A stretch of 9,575 nt of DNA from Chloroflexota bacterium (GCA_008501785.1 QQUD01000621.1:1-9575), one strand, 5' to 3'. Shown: positions 1 to 6,210, counted from the first letter of the stretch. The notes: a model not told the origin generated them from the letters alone. Program-made: numbers and translations.

Positions 1-94
1 CTCCACTTGGTGTGGTGACATCGTCAAAAAGATTAACGATAATCGTATCGGCGCTGCTTTCTTGGATATTGCCTTGTTTTACATCAAATTTCAT
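1..94 (-). CDS. Leucyl aminopeptidase-like protein, N-terminus only (truncated by window edge)
   Basis: The minus strand reads an ATG at 94-92 followed by 31 open codons, beginning MKFDVKQGNIQESSADTIIV and continuing NLFDDVTTPSG to the window edge. A clear Shine-Dalgarno AAGGAG (reverse complement of 101-106) lies 6 bases upstream. The pattern 'K.G.I....AD.IIVNLF..V..P.G' resembles the start of the M17 leucyl aminopeptidase (PepA) N-terminal domain, a cytosolic metallopeptidase that removes N-terminal residues from peptides. The metal-binding catalytic domain lies outside the window, so the family call rests on the N-terminus alone. It is divergent from the epimerase gene at 301. Confidence 0.6.
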   Translation of the reverse strand, partial: MKFDVKQGNIQESSADTIIVNLFDDVTTPSG

Positions 95-174
95 TTAGGT
101 CTCCTTTGTTTTTGCGGCTGGTTGATTTTAAATAACAATTAGCCTTATTTTACTATGTTTTGGGGCGACTGTGC

Positions 175-203
175 TAGACAATTATCTAACATTCCTATAT
201 CCT
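175..203 (+). promoter_or_regulatory. Weak sigma70-like promoter candidate for the epimerase gene
   Basis: TAGACA at 175-180 is separated by 17 bases from TATCCT at 198-203. The -35 box is identical to the better-supported one in front of rocD, but the -10 matches the consensus at only 4 of 6 positions. Transcription from here would place the 222-278 hairpin in the 5' leader of the epimerase mRNA. This is a guess from box matching only. Confidence 0.22.
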
Positions 204-221
204 CTGGTCGATAGGGATTGG

Positions 222-278
222 GAGATTGAGCGATTAGGAGATTAGATTAATCGCTCAATCTCCTAATCGCTCAATCTC
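222..278. repeat. Perfect 22-bp inverted repeat upstream of the epimerase gene
   Basis: Left arm 222-243 and right arm 257-278 are exact reverse complements (22 bp) around a 13-base loop (244-256). The right side is also a direct repeat: AATCGCTCAATCTC occurs twice with a period of 16 bases (249-262 and 265-278). The hairpin ends 10 bases before the Shine-Dalgarno of the gene at 301, so in RNA it could affect translation. There is no T-tract after it, so it is not an obvious rho-independent terminator. It is most simply an intergenic palindromic repeat built from a short repeating unit. Confidence 0.85.
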
Positions 279-300
279 ATTTTCCAACGGAGGTAAAATC

Positions 301-1287
301 ATGAAATTTTTAATCATTGGCGGTACACGATTTTTAGGACGGGCGATTGTTGATGCGGCGCTGGCGGCAGGGCATGAAGTGACGTTGTTTAACCGGGGAA
401 AGAGCAATCCTGATTTGTATGATGGGGTTGAACGTTTGGTGGGTGATCGGGATGGCGGTTTGGATGTGTTGAAGGGGCGTAAATGGGATGCTGTGATTGA
501 TACATGTGGCTATGTGCCACGCTTGGTTCAGGATTCTGCTGAATTTTTAGCAGATGCAGTTGATCATTACACGTTTATCTCGACGATTTCTGTTTATTCG
601 GAACACAATTTGGTGGGCATGGATGAAGATGCACCGCTGGGCACGATGGAAGATGAAACCGTTGAGGAAATCAATGGCGAAACGTATGGTCCGTTAAAGG
701 TGCTGTGTGAAAAAGTGGCAGACGAAGCAATGAACGGCCGTGTTCTGCACGTGCGCTCTGGTCTCATTGTCGGACCACATGACATCAGCGACCGGTTTAC
801 CTATTGGCCGTATCGTGTCGCGAAAGGTGGTGATGTGCTGGCACCAGGCAAACCGGATGCGCCGGTACAGTTTATTGATGTGCGCGACATTGCCGAATGG
901 ACGATTCGCGCTACTGAGCAGCGTTTGACTGGCCCTTACAATGTGACGGGACCCGATTACACGTTGACGATGCAAGCTGTGGTGAATTCATGTCGTGATG
1001 TTAGCGGCAGCGATGCGCAGTTTACCTGGGTGAGTGATGAATTTTTGCAGAAAAATGAAGTGGGAGCGTATGTGGAAATGCCGCTTTGGGTTCCAAGTGA
1101 AGGGTATGCAGGGTTTAGCACGGTTAATTGTCAAAAGGCGTTTGCCGCTGGGTTGACGTTCAGGCCACTGGCGCAGACTGTACAAGATACGCTGACGTGG
1201 CTGCAATCGCGTCCGGCTGATTATGAATGGCGTGGCGGTTTGAAGCTGGAGCGTGAAGCGAAATTGCTGCAAAAGTGGCGAGAATAA
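301..1287 (+). CDS. NAD-dependent epimerase/dehydratase (extended/atypical SDR family)
   Basis: This 328-residue protein starts at an ATG with a strong GGAGG (289-293) 7 bases upstream. The N-terminus is a Rossmann nucleotide-binding motif, IGGTRFLG (residues 6-13, GGxxFLG type), after one beta strand. An SDR active site follows: the TISVYS segment (95-100) supplies the likely serine, and YGPLK (129-133) is the YxxxK tyrosine/lysine pair. A conserved FIDVRD segment near residues 191-196 is typical of extended SDRs. Length fits the family (300-350 aa). It is a soluble cytoplasmic oxidoreductase or sugar-nucleotide epimerase; the substrate cannot be told from sequence. It resembles the bacterial group often annotated as epimerase or related to chloroplast CSP41. 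It contains one ACGGCCGT site (734-741). Its mRNA ends against the convergent amylase gene. Confidence 0.88.
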   Translation: MKFLIIGGTRFLGRAIVDAALAAGHEVTLFNRGKSNPDLYDGVERLVGDRDGGLDVLKGRKWDAVIDTCGYVPRLVQDSAEFLADAVDHYTFISTISVYSEHNLVGMDEDAPLGTMEDETVEEINGETYGPLKVLCEKVADEAMNGRVLHVRSGLIVGPHDISDRFTYWPYRVAKGGDVLAPGKPDAPVQFIDVRDIAEWTIRATEQRLTGPYNVTGPDYTLTMQAVVNSCRDVSGSDAQFTWVSDEFLQKNEVGAYVEMPLWVPSEGYAGFSTVNCQKAFAAGLTFRPLAQTVQDTLTWLQSRPADYEWRGGLKLEREAKLLQKWRE

Positions 1288-1374
1288 CAAAAAAACAAAA
1301 AACGGAAAACAAAAAACGAAAAACACCCCCCTACTTCAGTTTTTCGTTTTCCGTTTTTTGTTGATTGTTTTTTG
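1288..1374. terminator. A/T-rich convergent hairpin, probable bidirectional terminator
   Basis: The space between the convergent stops of the epimerase and amylase genes is filled with A-rich left arms (1295-1323, containing ACGGAAAAC and ACGAAAAAC) and a T-rich right arm (1339-1362, containing GTTTTTCG and TTTTCCG). The arms pair as an imperfect stem with a C-rich loop near 1324-1338. A further GATTGTTTTTTGTT follows on the right. T-tracts fall at the 3' side on both strands, so it can serve both genes. The unit AACAAAAAACGGAAAAC is itself repetitive, so this is also one of the window's intergenic simple-unit repeats. Confidence 0.6.
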
Positions 1375-2700
1375 TTAAAACGGCCGTTCTCGCCACTTCT
1401 CCACATCAATTTGACCCTCGTAGCGGACGATAACGGCCGTATCCGGCAGCGCCATTTCTCCATCTTGTACGATGACAGGATTTCCCAAATCACTGAGTAA
1501 ATTTTTGTATTCGCCGTCGGGGAGGGGCGTGGGCATTGTGTCTACTTTGCCAGCGATGTTGAAGAGGCCATATAAGGCGGTGGTGGGGGTTTGGGTAACG
1601 GCCGTTAACGCTGGCAGCGAAGTCAACAACGTAAATTGCCCTGTTTGCATCACCGTATCTTTTTTCAAGTGACACAGCGTTGTCAAAAACGATTGCAGTG
1701 AATAACTGCGCCACTCAACCTTATCCTCATCAAATAAATTGGGCGTATAAGTGTTTTCCGATTCCTGGCCTGCATAAATCAAAAACGGACCCTCGTTGAA
1801 TGCTTGAAAAGCCGTCCACGCTAAAGCCTGATCTCGACTAGATGCACGCTGCATGATGCGCGGTTGGTCATGATTTTCTACACATCTCATTTTGATGGTG
1901 TGTGCTGGATAAATACCTTTTTGCATCCACAAAGCCGAGAAGTAGAGCGGCAGTGCATCAGGATTAGCAACTGCTTGTTCCCAAAGCGGCCAAATGTCAT
2001 AGTCGTAGGAGATGTCAAACGCGGCATGAAGTTCGCCGTCTGAATGCGCGGTTAACCCGTTTCGCCTGCGATTGATCACAAAATCAGTATGAACTGACTC
2101 TGCCAGCCAAATTATTTCAGGGTTAATTTTGGCAACCTCATCACGTGCCTTTTCCCAAAACGATAACGGTAGCGCTGAGGCGACATCACAACGGAAACCA
2201 TCTACCCCAGCCCTGACCCACTGTTGCAACGATTCAATGTGATAATCCCAGAGTGCTCTATCTTCATAATCCAGATCAATCACATCACTCCATTCTGGAA
2301 CGGTTGTTACCGGATTGCCGTGTTCATCTTGATGAAACCATTCAGGGTGCTCGTTGACTAAAATGCTGTCGTGTGAGGTATGATTGTAAACCACATCAAT
2401 CATCACTTTTAGCCCCAACGCGTGTGCATATTGGCAAAGCAGTTTAAACTCCTTCATGTTTCCATATTCTGGATTAATGTCGCGATAATCCTGAATCGAA
2501 TAGGGGCAGCCCAGTTCGCCTTTTTTGTTTTTCTGCCCGATGGGATGAATCGGCATAAACCAAATGACATCAACACCCATTTCTTTAATGCGGGGTAAGT
2601 CTGAGACTACGTTGGCAAAATTGCCATCGCGCCCGTGATTGCGAACGTATATTTCGTAGATAACTAAGTTTCGATAGGATTGTGGTGTTTGTAATGCCAT
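1375..2700 (-). CDS. Alpha-amylase family glycosyl hydrolase (GH13), cytoplasmic
   Basis: This 441-residue protein starts at the ATG at 2700, chosen because AGAGGA lies 7 bases upstream. An in-frame ATG at 2742 would add 14 residues running through the ribosome site and an inverted repeat, and is unlikely. All four GH13 signature regions are visible in the (beta/alpha)8 barrel: DVVYNH (102-107), GFRCD with nucleophile D172, LAES with acid/base E201, and VENHD with D278. The N-terminal YEIYVRN and FMPIHPIGQKNKKGELG also fit GH13. There is no signal peptide, so it probably acts on intracellular maltodextrins or glycogen-derived alpha-glucans. The exact specificity (alpha-amylase, glucosidase or transferase) is undetermined. 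A short C-terminal beta domain (about 355-441) includes NIAGK and DLG segments. Three ACGGCCGT sites occur near the 3' end (1380, 1433, 1598). Confidence 0.9.
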   Translation of the reverse strand: MALQTPQSYRNLVIYEIYVRNHGRDGNFANVVSDLPRIKEMGVDVIWFMPIHPIGQKNKKGELGCPYSIQDYRDINPEYGNMKEFKLLCQYAHALGLKVMIDVVYNHTSHDSILVNEHPEWFHQDEHGNPVTTVPEWSDVIDLDYEDRALWDYHIESLQQWVRAGVDGFRCDVASALPLSFWEKARDEVAKINPEIIWLAESVHTDFVINRRRNGLTAHSDGELHAAFDISYDYDIWPLWEQAVANPDALPLYFSALWMQKGIYPAHTIKMRCVENHDQPRIMQRASSRDQALAWTAFQAFNEGPFLIYAGQESENTYTPNLFDEDKVEWRSYSLQSFLTTLCHLKKDTVMQTGQFTLLTSLPALTAVTQTPTTALYGLFNIAGKVDTMPTPLPDGEYKNLLSDLGNPVIVQDGEMALPDTAVIVRYEGQIDVEKWRERPF

Positions 2701-2732
2701 AATTTTTTCCTCTTGTAACCTGGTGCTCGAAG

Positions 2733-2784
2733 ATTGGACCAATTTGTATCAATTTTGATAAGTTATGCAAAAAATTGGCCCAAT
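2733..2784 (-). promoter_or_regulatory. Amylase promoter region with twin ATTGGNCCAAT palindromes (putative operators)
   Basis: Two 11-bp palindromes, ATTGGACCAAT (2733-2743) and ATTGGCCCAAT (2774-2784), are 41 bases apart, close to four helical turns. With flanks they form a 15-bp inverted repeat with one mismatch (2731-2745 and 2772-2786). Between them, on the minus strand, TTGCAT (2770-2765) and TACAAA (2748-2743) are spaced 16 bases apart as a modest -35/-10 pair. The first palindrome would then cover the transcription start and the second the upstream edge. This is the geometry of repressor-controlled sugar genes, but no regulator gene is present here. Alternatively the whole is a hairpin of the mRNA leader. 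Confidence 0.4.
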
Positions 2785-2892
2785 CTTGGTAAACCTTCTG
2801 CAAAGCCACTTATTTGATGAATTTGTGACGATTTTCACTTAATTGTGTCTATATCCTTACGACTTGTGCAAATAATTAGTTAAATTGTGTTA

Positions 2893-2992
2893 CTAGTACC
2901 GTAACTTTCTAAAAATGTAGGGCGATTTGATAAATCGCCACTCTGGGCGAATTGCCAATTCACCCTACAAAATCATAAAGTTGCGGTACTAG
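2893..2992. repeat. 100-bp cloverleaf-like inverted repeat (MITE-like), upstream of the receiver gene
   Basis: Outer arms CTAGTACCGTAACTTT (2893-2908) and AAAGTTGCGGTACTAG (2977-2992) are complementary over 16 bp with one mismatch. Inside them TGTAGGG (2916-2922) pairs with CCCTACA (2963-2969). Within that are two small hairpins: GGCGATTT/AAATCGCC around 2921-2939 and GGGCGAATT/AATTCACCC around 2945-2965. The result is a symmetric cloverleaf with no coding capacity. The element ends 27 bases before the start codon at 3020, so it either contributes the promoter or leader of that gene or separates the gene from its original promoter. Confidence 0.75.
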
Positions 2993-3019
2993 GTAGCATA
3001 TTTTACTGGAGTAGTTCGG

Positions 3020-3403
3020 ATGGGTGTAGAAAGTCAAACGGTCCTTTGTATTGAGGAAACGCCAAACGTTACACGCGTTGTCAATTGGTTTTTGCAAGCT
3101 CACGGTTACGATGTGTTATGGGCGGCTACTGGGGAAGAAGGGTTGAAAATGGCTGAATCATTTTTACCCGATGTCACGTTAGTGGATGGCTCATTGCCCG
3201 ATATGAGCTGTGAGCAAGTTTTGATGGCGCTGCGCTCACACCAAAACCAGAAAGTATCAGAGTCGCGGATTATTGGTGTGATGGATAAAAAAACCCGAGA
3301 TAGAACGGGGCCATTAGTGACTGCACATTTTGATCAAATTGTGCCAAAGCCAGTTATCTATAACCAATTGCGTTCACGAATTTTTTCAGTATTGTCTGCA
3401 TAG
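3020..3403 (+). CDS. Stand-alone CheY-like response regulator receiver domain protein
   Basis: This 127-residue protein is a single receiver (REC) domain with no output domain. The start ATG has CTGGAG (3006-3011) 8 bases upstream. Visible receiver positions are the acidic pair E12/E13 after VLCI, the phospho-acceptor D56 in TLVDGSLPD, and the conserved lysine K110 in IVPKPV. The hydroxyl residue normally found at the end of the fourth strand (T/S followed by A) is not present: the sequence there is IIGVMDKK (84-91). Also, the acidic pair is Glu-Glu rather than the common Asp-Asp or Glu-Asp. It should accept a phosphate from a histidine kinase or be a degenerate protein-interaction receiver. 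No kinase is adjacent, so the partner is unknown. Confidence 0.85.
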   Translation: MGVESQTVLCIEETPNVTRVVNWFLQAHGYDVLWAATGEEGLKMAESFLPDVTLVDGSLPDMSCEQVLMALRSHQNQKVSESRIIGVMDKKTRDRTGPLVTAHFDQIVPKPVIYNQLRSRIFSVLSA

Positions 3404-3446
3404 CGCGAAAAAGCCCTAAAATAGAAAATATCAAACCAAAAAATTG

Positions 3447-3510
3447 TCACGCAAAGGCGTGTAGGCGCAAAGAAGAAGGAAAAATCTTCGCGTTTTGCGC
3501 CTTCGCGTGA
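3447..3510. repeat. Intergenic inverted repeat between convergent genes, possible terminator
   Basis: The left arm (3447-3476) runs TCACGCAAAGGCG then GGCGCAAAGAAGA. The right arm (3485-3510) runs TCTTCGCG then TTGCGCC then TTCGCGTGA. They pair with bulges: CACGC against GCGTG, AAGGCG against CGCCTT, GGCGCAA against TTGCGCC. It lies between the stops of the receiver gene (3403) and rocD (3523). A T-rich stretch follows on the plus strand (TTTGTTTTTA, 3511-3520), so it could end receiver transcription. The unit TCACGCAAAGGCGCAAAG is a simple repeat unrelated in sequence to the other hairpins here. Confidence 0.7.
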
Positions 3511-3522
3511 TTTGTTTTTATG

Positions 3523-4731
3523 TTAATCTATCATTAAAACATCTTCAATGTGGTCGAGTGCCCAATCGATTTCTTCTTTGGTGATCACGAGTGGGGGGGC
3601 AAAACGAATCACGTTTTCGTGGGTTTCTTTGCAGAGGATGCCACGATCCCTTAATTCTTCGCAGAAACGGCGGGCGGGAACGTGCAGCTCAACACCGATA
3701 AACAGCCCTTTGCCACGAATTTCTTTGATATGTTCGCTTTCGACACGCTGCAAGCGCCCTTTGAAATAGGCTCCCAATTCTGCAGATTGCTGAACCAGTT
3801 TTTCGTCTACGAGTACATTGAGTGCTGCACGGCCGATGGCTGCGCCCAGCGGATTGCCCCCGAATGTGCTGCCATGATCCCCAGGTCGGAAAAGCCCTAA
3901 TATTTCTTTGTTGGCTAAAACGGCCGAAACTGGATAAAAGCCGCCGCTGAGTGCTTTGCCAATGATGGTCATGTCGGGTTTTACACCTTCGTGTTCACAG
4001 GCAAACAGCTTGCCTGTACGGCCGAATCCAGTCTGAATTTCGTCAGCAACAAGCAGGACGTTGCTGTCGCGGCAAATCTCGGAGGCTTCTTTCAAAAAGC
4101 CTTCATGCGGGGTAATGACGCCACCTTCGCCTTGAATTGGCTCAAACAGGAAGGCAGCGGTGTTGGGGGTGATAGCTGCTTTTAATGCGGCGGTGTCGCC
4201 GTAGGGAACCATCACAAATCCGGGGGCGAATGGGCCAAAATCTTTTTTGTATTGTGGTTCGCTAGAGAAACCAACGACGGTGGTGGTGCGTCCGTGGAAG
4301 TTTCCTTCGCAGACGATGATTTCGGCCTGGTTTTGTGGAATGCCTTTGACTTGGTAGCCCCATTTGCGGGCGGCTTTAACGGCCGTTTCCACCGCCTCCG
4401 CCCCCGTATTCATCGGCAGCGACATCTCATAGCCAGTTAATTCACATAGTTCCTTCACAAACGGCCCCATCTGATCATTGCGAAATGCACGGGAAGTCAG
4501 CGTCACTTTGCTCATTTGGTCAATCGCCGCTTGCATGATGTCGGGATGACAGTGGCCTTGATTCACGGCCGAATACGCCGCCAGACAATCTAGGTATTTA
4601 TTGCCATCCACATCATAAACCCAAACGCCTTCTGCTCTTTCTATCACAACATCCAGCGGGTGATAATTGTGGGCGCTGTAGGTTTCGTCCAATTCAACGT
4701 ACATTTGACTCATTGTTTGACTTTTGATCAT
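3523..4731 (-). CDS. rocD: Ornithine--oxo-acid aminotransferase
   Basis: This 402-residue PLP enzyme (class III aminotransferase, fold type I) transfers the delta-amino group of ornithine to 2-oxoglutarate, giving glutamate-5-semialdehyde. It links arginine/ornithine degradation to proline and glutamate. The family shows in the N-terminal [10 protein letters not shown] (21-30) and in [15 protein letters not shown] (49-63). Further support comes from MNTGAEAVE (107-115), FHGRT (145-149), [13 protein letters not shown] (229-241) with the cofactor aspartate D230, and [16 protein letters not shown] with the Schiff-base lysine K259. STFGGNPL (288-295) and the ~400 aa length also match. The start at 4731 is supported by AAGGAG (reverse complement of 4739-4744) 7 bases upstream; an internal ATG at residue 7 has no such site. 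The gene carries one ACGGCCGT and four near-copies (ACGGCCGA). A promoter and structured leader lie upstream. Confidence 0.95.
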   Translation of the reverse strand: MIKSQTMSQMYVELDETYSAHNYHPLDVVIERAEGVWVYDVDGNKYLDCLAAYSAVNQGHCHPDIMQAAIDQMSKVTLTSRAFRNDQMGPFVKELCELTGYEMSLPMNTGAEAVETAVKAARKWGYQVKGIPQNQAEIIVCEGNFHGRTTTVVGFSSEPQYKKDFGPFAPGFVMVPYGDTAALKAAITPNTAAFLFEPIQGEGGVITPHEGFLKEASEICRDSNVLLVADEIQTGFGRTGKLFACEHEGVKPDMTIIGKALSGGFYPVSAVLANKEILGLFRPGDHGSTFGGNPLGAAIGRAALNVLVDEKLVQQSAELGAYFKGRLQRVESEHIKEIRGKGLFIGVELHVPARRFCEELRDRGILCKETHENVIRFAPPLVITKEEIDWALDHIEDVLMID

Positions 4732-4744
4732 GATGAAACTCCTT

Positions 4745-4795
4745 GTAGTCCGTAGTCTGGTAGTCTGAAGTCTAGTAGTCTGACGGTCTAAGGCT
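4745..4795. repeat. Degenerate GTAGTCTG tandem repeats in the rocD leader
   Basis: About five imperfect copies of an 8-10 base unit occur one after another: GTAGTCC, GTAGTCTG, GTAGTCTGAA, GTCTAGTAGTCTG, GGTCTAA. They stop immediately before the rocD Shine-Dalgarno (4739-4744). This is a simple-sequence repeat, probably expanded by slippage, and forms part of the rocD 5' leader if the promoter at 4941-4969 is used. Confidence 0.65.
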
Positions 4796-4852
4796 TCCTG
4801 TCTCCGACTTACGGCTTATGCTTGAAATGTGGGTATGGGAAAGACGATTTTG

Positions 4853-4887
4853 ATAAAAAAAAGCCTGATTGTGGTTAATCAGGCTTT
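4853..4887 (-). terminator. Intrinsic terminator-like hairpin in the rocD leader (terminator or attenuator)
   Basis: On the minus strand AAAGCCTGATT (4887-4877), a 6-base loop and AATCAGGCTTT (4870-4860) form a perfect 11-bp stem followed by a run of T residues (4862-4854). This is a textbook rho-independent terminator. It is about 105 bases past the stop of the ORF at 4994-5320, so it could simply end that transcript. However, a promoter candidate at 4941-4969 fires between the two, which would make this a premature terminator about 120 bases before the rocD start codon, i.e. an attenuator. Confidence 0.85.
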
Positions 4888-4892
4888 GCTCG

Positions 4893-4924
4893 GACCGGAT
4901 GAGTCGTGTCAATCCAGCTTGGTC
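4893..4924 (-). other. Leader hairpin just upstream of the terminator
   Basis: GACCGGAT (4893-4900) can pair with ATCC (4912-4915) and, after a 5-base bulge (AGCTT), GGTC (4921-4924), around an 11-base loop. If transcription begins near 4934 on the minus strand, this would be the first structure formed in the rocD leader, directly before the terminator hairpin. I do not recognise it as a known riboswitch or T-box; it is shorter than those. Confidence 0.4.
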
Positions 4925-4940
4925 GTCTTTTTATAGCACC

Positions 4941-4969
4941 ATTATAAATGGAGTTACGCTGCTTGTCTA
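4941..4969 (-). promoter_or_regulatory. Sigma70-type promoter reading toward rocD
   Basis: On the minus strand TAGACA (4969-4964; one mismatch to TTGACA) and a perfect TATAAT (4946-4941) are separated by exactly 17 bases. Predicted transcription starts near 4934, giving rocD a leader of about 200 bases that contains the hairpin at 4893-4924, the terminator-like stem at 4853-4887 and the GTAGTCTG repeats. This is the best promoter match in the window. Confidence 0.65.
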
Positions 4970-4993
4970 TGTGGAAATTCCAATATTTCAATA

Positions 4994-5320
4994 CTAGCTA
5001 AAATCTCTACCAATGTGTTCAAACATGGCTGCTTTGGCTTCATTTACCATAGGCAGCACAGGTCGTTCCACTACCTTTACATCTAGTTCTTTAGATAGTG
5101 ATGACAGAACGGCCGTTAACACTGGAGATTGTGTGTATATTTCATAAGGCAGCATATTGTTGCCCAAAAGTAAATCAATTACTTTCTGCGGCACCTTGCG
5201 ATAGGTGACAAAGTCGAGTCGGGTCAGAGGCCGTAGAAGTGGTCTGGGGACCGAAGCGGAATAATGGCACGGTCTGAAGACCAGGCTGGAGCAAGGGGTT
5301 TCGTAATCCGTAATCTGCAT
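4994..5320 (-). CDS. Hypothetical protein, 108 aa, N-terminus encoded by a dispersed repeat
   Basis: I do not recognise this protein. The ATG at 5320 has GAGG (reverse complement of 5326-5329) 5 bases upstream, so translation is possible. Residues about 7-34 are encoded by the dispersed repeat at 5221-5300, giving Arg/Pro-rich, compositionally odd sequence (RPLLRPLT at 26-33). The remainder, from RLDFVTYRKVPQKV to the end, looks like normal soluble alpha/beta protein with a likely helix in VLTAVLSSLSKEL. That suggests the C-terminal part of a once longer gene now joined to repeat sequence. It holds one ACGGCCGT (5109-5116). It could be a decayed gene; no motif allows a function to be named. 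Confidence 0.4.
   Translation of the reverse strand: MQITDYETPCSSLVFRPCHYSASVPRPLLRPLTRLDFVTYRKVPQKVIDLLLGNNMLPYEIYTQSPVLTAVLSSLSKELDVKVVERPVLPMVNEAKAAMFEHIGRDFS
5221..5300. repeat. Dispersed repeat, copy 1 (~80 bp)
   Basis: The segment starts GGGTCAGAGGCCG and ends GGAGCAAGGGGTT. It matches 6402-6473 in the same orientation with about nine substitutions and 7 bases of insertion (AATAAT plus one T). Internal blocks kept in both copies are GGTCTGG, GAAGCGG and CTGAAGACCAGG. It contains weak self-complementarity (GGTCTGAAGACC). Here it forms the 5' coding part of the unrecognised ORF. Confidence 0.8.
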
Positions 5321-5430
5321 TTTGACCTCACGCGGTTACGCAAAATCATATAGGTCATCTTTTCACTGCACACAGTAATGAGCGAATGACGTATTGTCTA
5401 TCTCAAAATTCCCCCCCATTATTTTTTTAG

Positions 5431-5958
5431 CTATAATTCTGCGGCTAATATAATAAGCACGCTCAGAATAATACTTCCGAGCATGAGGCCAACTGCCCAT
5501 TGTGTCCATTTTTTCTGAGTACTGGTGAAATGTTCAATACTGTCCCACCGTTTATTTCTCCATGCCCATTCTTTACCTTTGGCACCTAAAACAAAAATCA
5601 TAATAAAGTTGACATAAGGAATAAAACAGAGTAAAGCGATATAAGTATTGTTGCCTAATCCCCAAATCCAATTTAGGAAGAATGCACCCCAATGCCACCC
5701 TTGGGCTTCTGGGGGCACAATTGCTAAATTCCCCTGCCCTGATGTATTCGTAAAGCCTGAGCTTGATAAATTCATTGAAGAGGGTGTTGCTGGCTGTTCC
5801 CGATTGCAATAACGACAAACAGCTGCTTCCGCTTTGATTGTTTCTGCACAATAAGGACATTTCTTTGAGAATGCATAATTACAGTACGTACAAACAGTTG
5901 CATTGACTTTCACGGTCTCAGCACAGCTTGGACAAGTTTTTACTTCTTGTAGTTCCAC
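5431..5958 (-). CDS. Double zinc-ribbon membrane protein, unknown function
   Basis: This 175-residue protein uses a GTG start at 5958, supported by an excellent AAGGAGG (reverse complement of 5966-5972) 7 bases upstream. Two tandem zinc ribbons come first: C9xxC12/C23xxC26 and C34xxC37/C48xxC51, both with the 'CP.CAETVK/IKA.A.VC.YC' pattern. A Ser/Pro-rich linker (about 54-85) follows, then WHWGAFFLNWIWGLGN. Hydrophobic segments at about 92-124 and 153-173 predict two to three membrane spans, with a charged, Trp-rich stretch (KGKEWAWRNKRW, 127-138) between. Similar zinc-ribbon plus small membrane domain proteins are common hypothetical proteins in bacteria. The ribbons would probably face the cytoplasm. 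It is the only intact gene between the two copies of the dispersed repeat. Confidence 0.8.
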   Translation of the reverse strand: MELQEVKTCPSCAETVKVNATVCTYCNYAFSKKCPYCAETIKAEAAVCRYCNREQPATPSSMNLSSSGFTNTSGQGNLAIVPPEAQGWHWGAFFLNWIWGLGNNTYIALLCFIPYVNFIMIFVLGAKGKEWAWRNKRWDSIEHFTSTQKKWTQWAVGLMLGSIILSVLIILAAEL

Positions 5959-6019
5959 TGGTTGGCCTCCTTGTCTGGCACAAATAAATTATTTTGTTCA
6001 AATATGAAATTATTGACTA

Positions 6020-6139
6020 TAAAACTAGTGTTCCGACAAACAAATTTTGACGGGTAAACAGTCAAGTCGGAACACTTAAACTGAAGCAATTTGCGACAAT
6101 TCTACCCGTCAAAAGATGTTTGCTTCAGTACTAGTTTTA
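6020..6139. repeat. Two head-to-head hairpins with complementary loops (~120 bp element)
   Basis: Outer ends TAAAACTAGT (6020-6029) and ACTAGTTTTA (6130-6139) are complementary. Inside, hairpin 1 pairs AGTGTTCCGAC (6027-6037) with GTCGGAACACT (6066-6076), and hairpin 2 pairs ACTGAAGCAA (6080-6089) with TTGCTTCAGT (6120-6129). The loops hold TTTTGACGGGTA (6045-6056) and its exact reverse complement TACCCGTCAAAA (6103-6114). Pairing of the loops is topologically a kissing or pseudoknotted form. The two halves look like diverged inverted copies of one unit in which the stem sequences differ but pairing is kept. It has no coding capacity and lies 60 bases upstream of the zinc-ribbon gene. Confidence 0.75.
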
Positions 6140-6210
6140 CTGGATACACAACAATGTTAGTATAAACCAAGAATCCTGCCTATTCAATAAGCAATTATGG
6201 ATTTAATGGC

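Noticed and set aside
988..1326. 112-codon minus-strand ORF with a Phe-rich start
   Set aside because: It is antisense to the epimerase gene, and its Phe-rich N-terminus is just the complement of the A-rich terminator region.
2701..2742. Upstream in-frame ATG of the amylase ORF (14 extra residues)
   Set aside because: The extension reads through the Shine-Dalgarno of the better start and part of the palindrome, and GH13 homology begins after the second ATG.
4745..4795. CRISPR-like repeat array
   Set aside because: The unit is only 8-10 bases, tandem without unique spacers, and degenerate.
4853..4924. Known riboswitch or T-box upstream of rocD
   Set aside because: The leader before the terminator is only about 50 bases, with no recognisable T-box or other riboswitch consensus.
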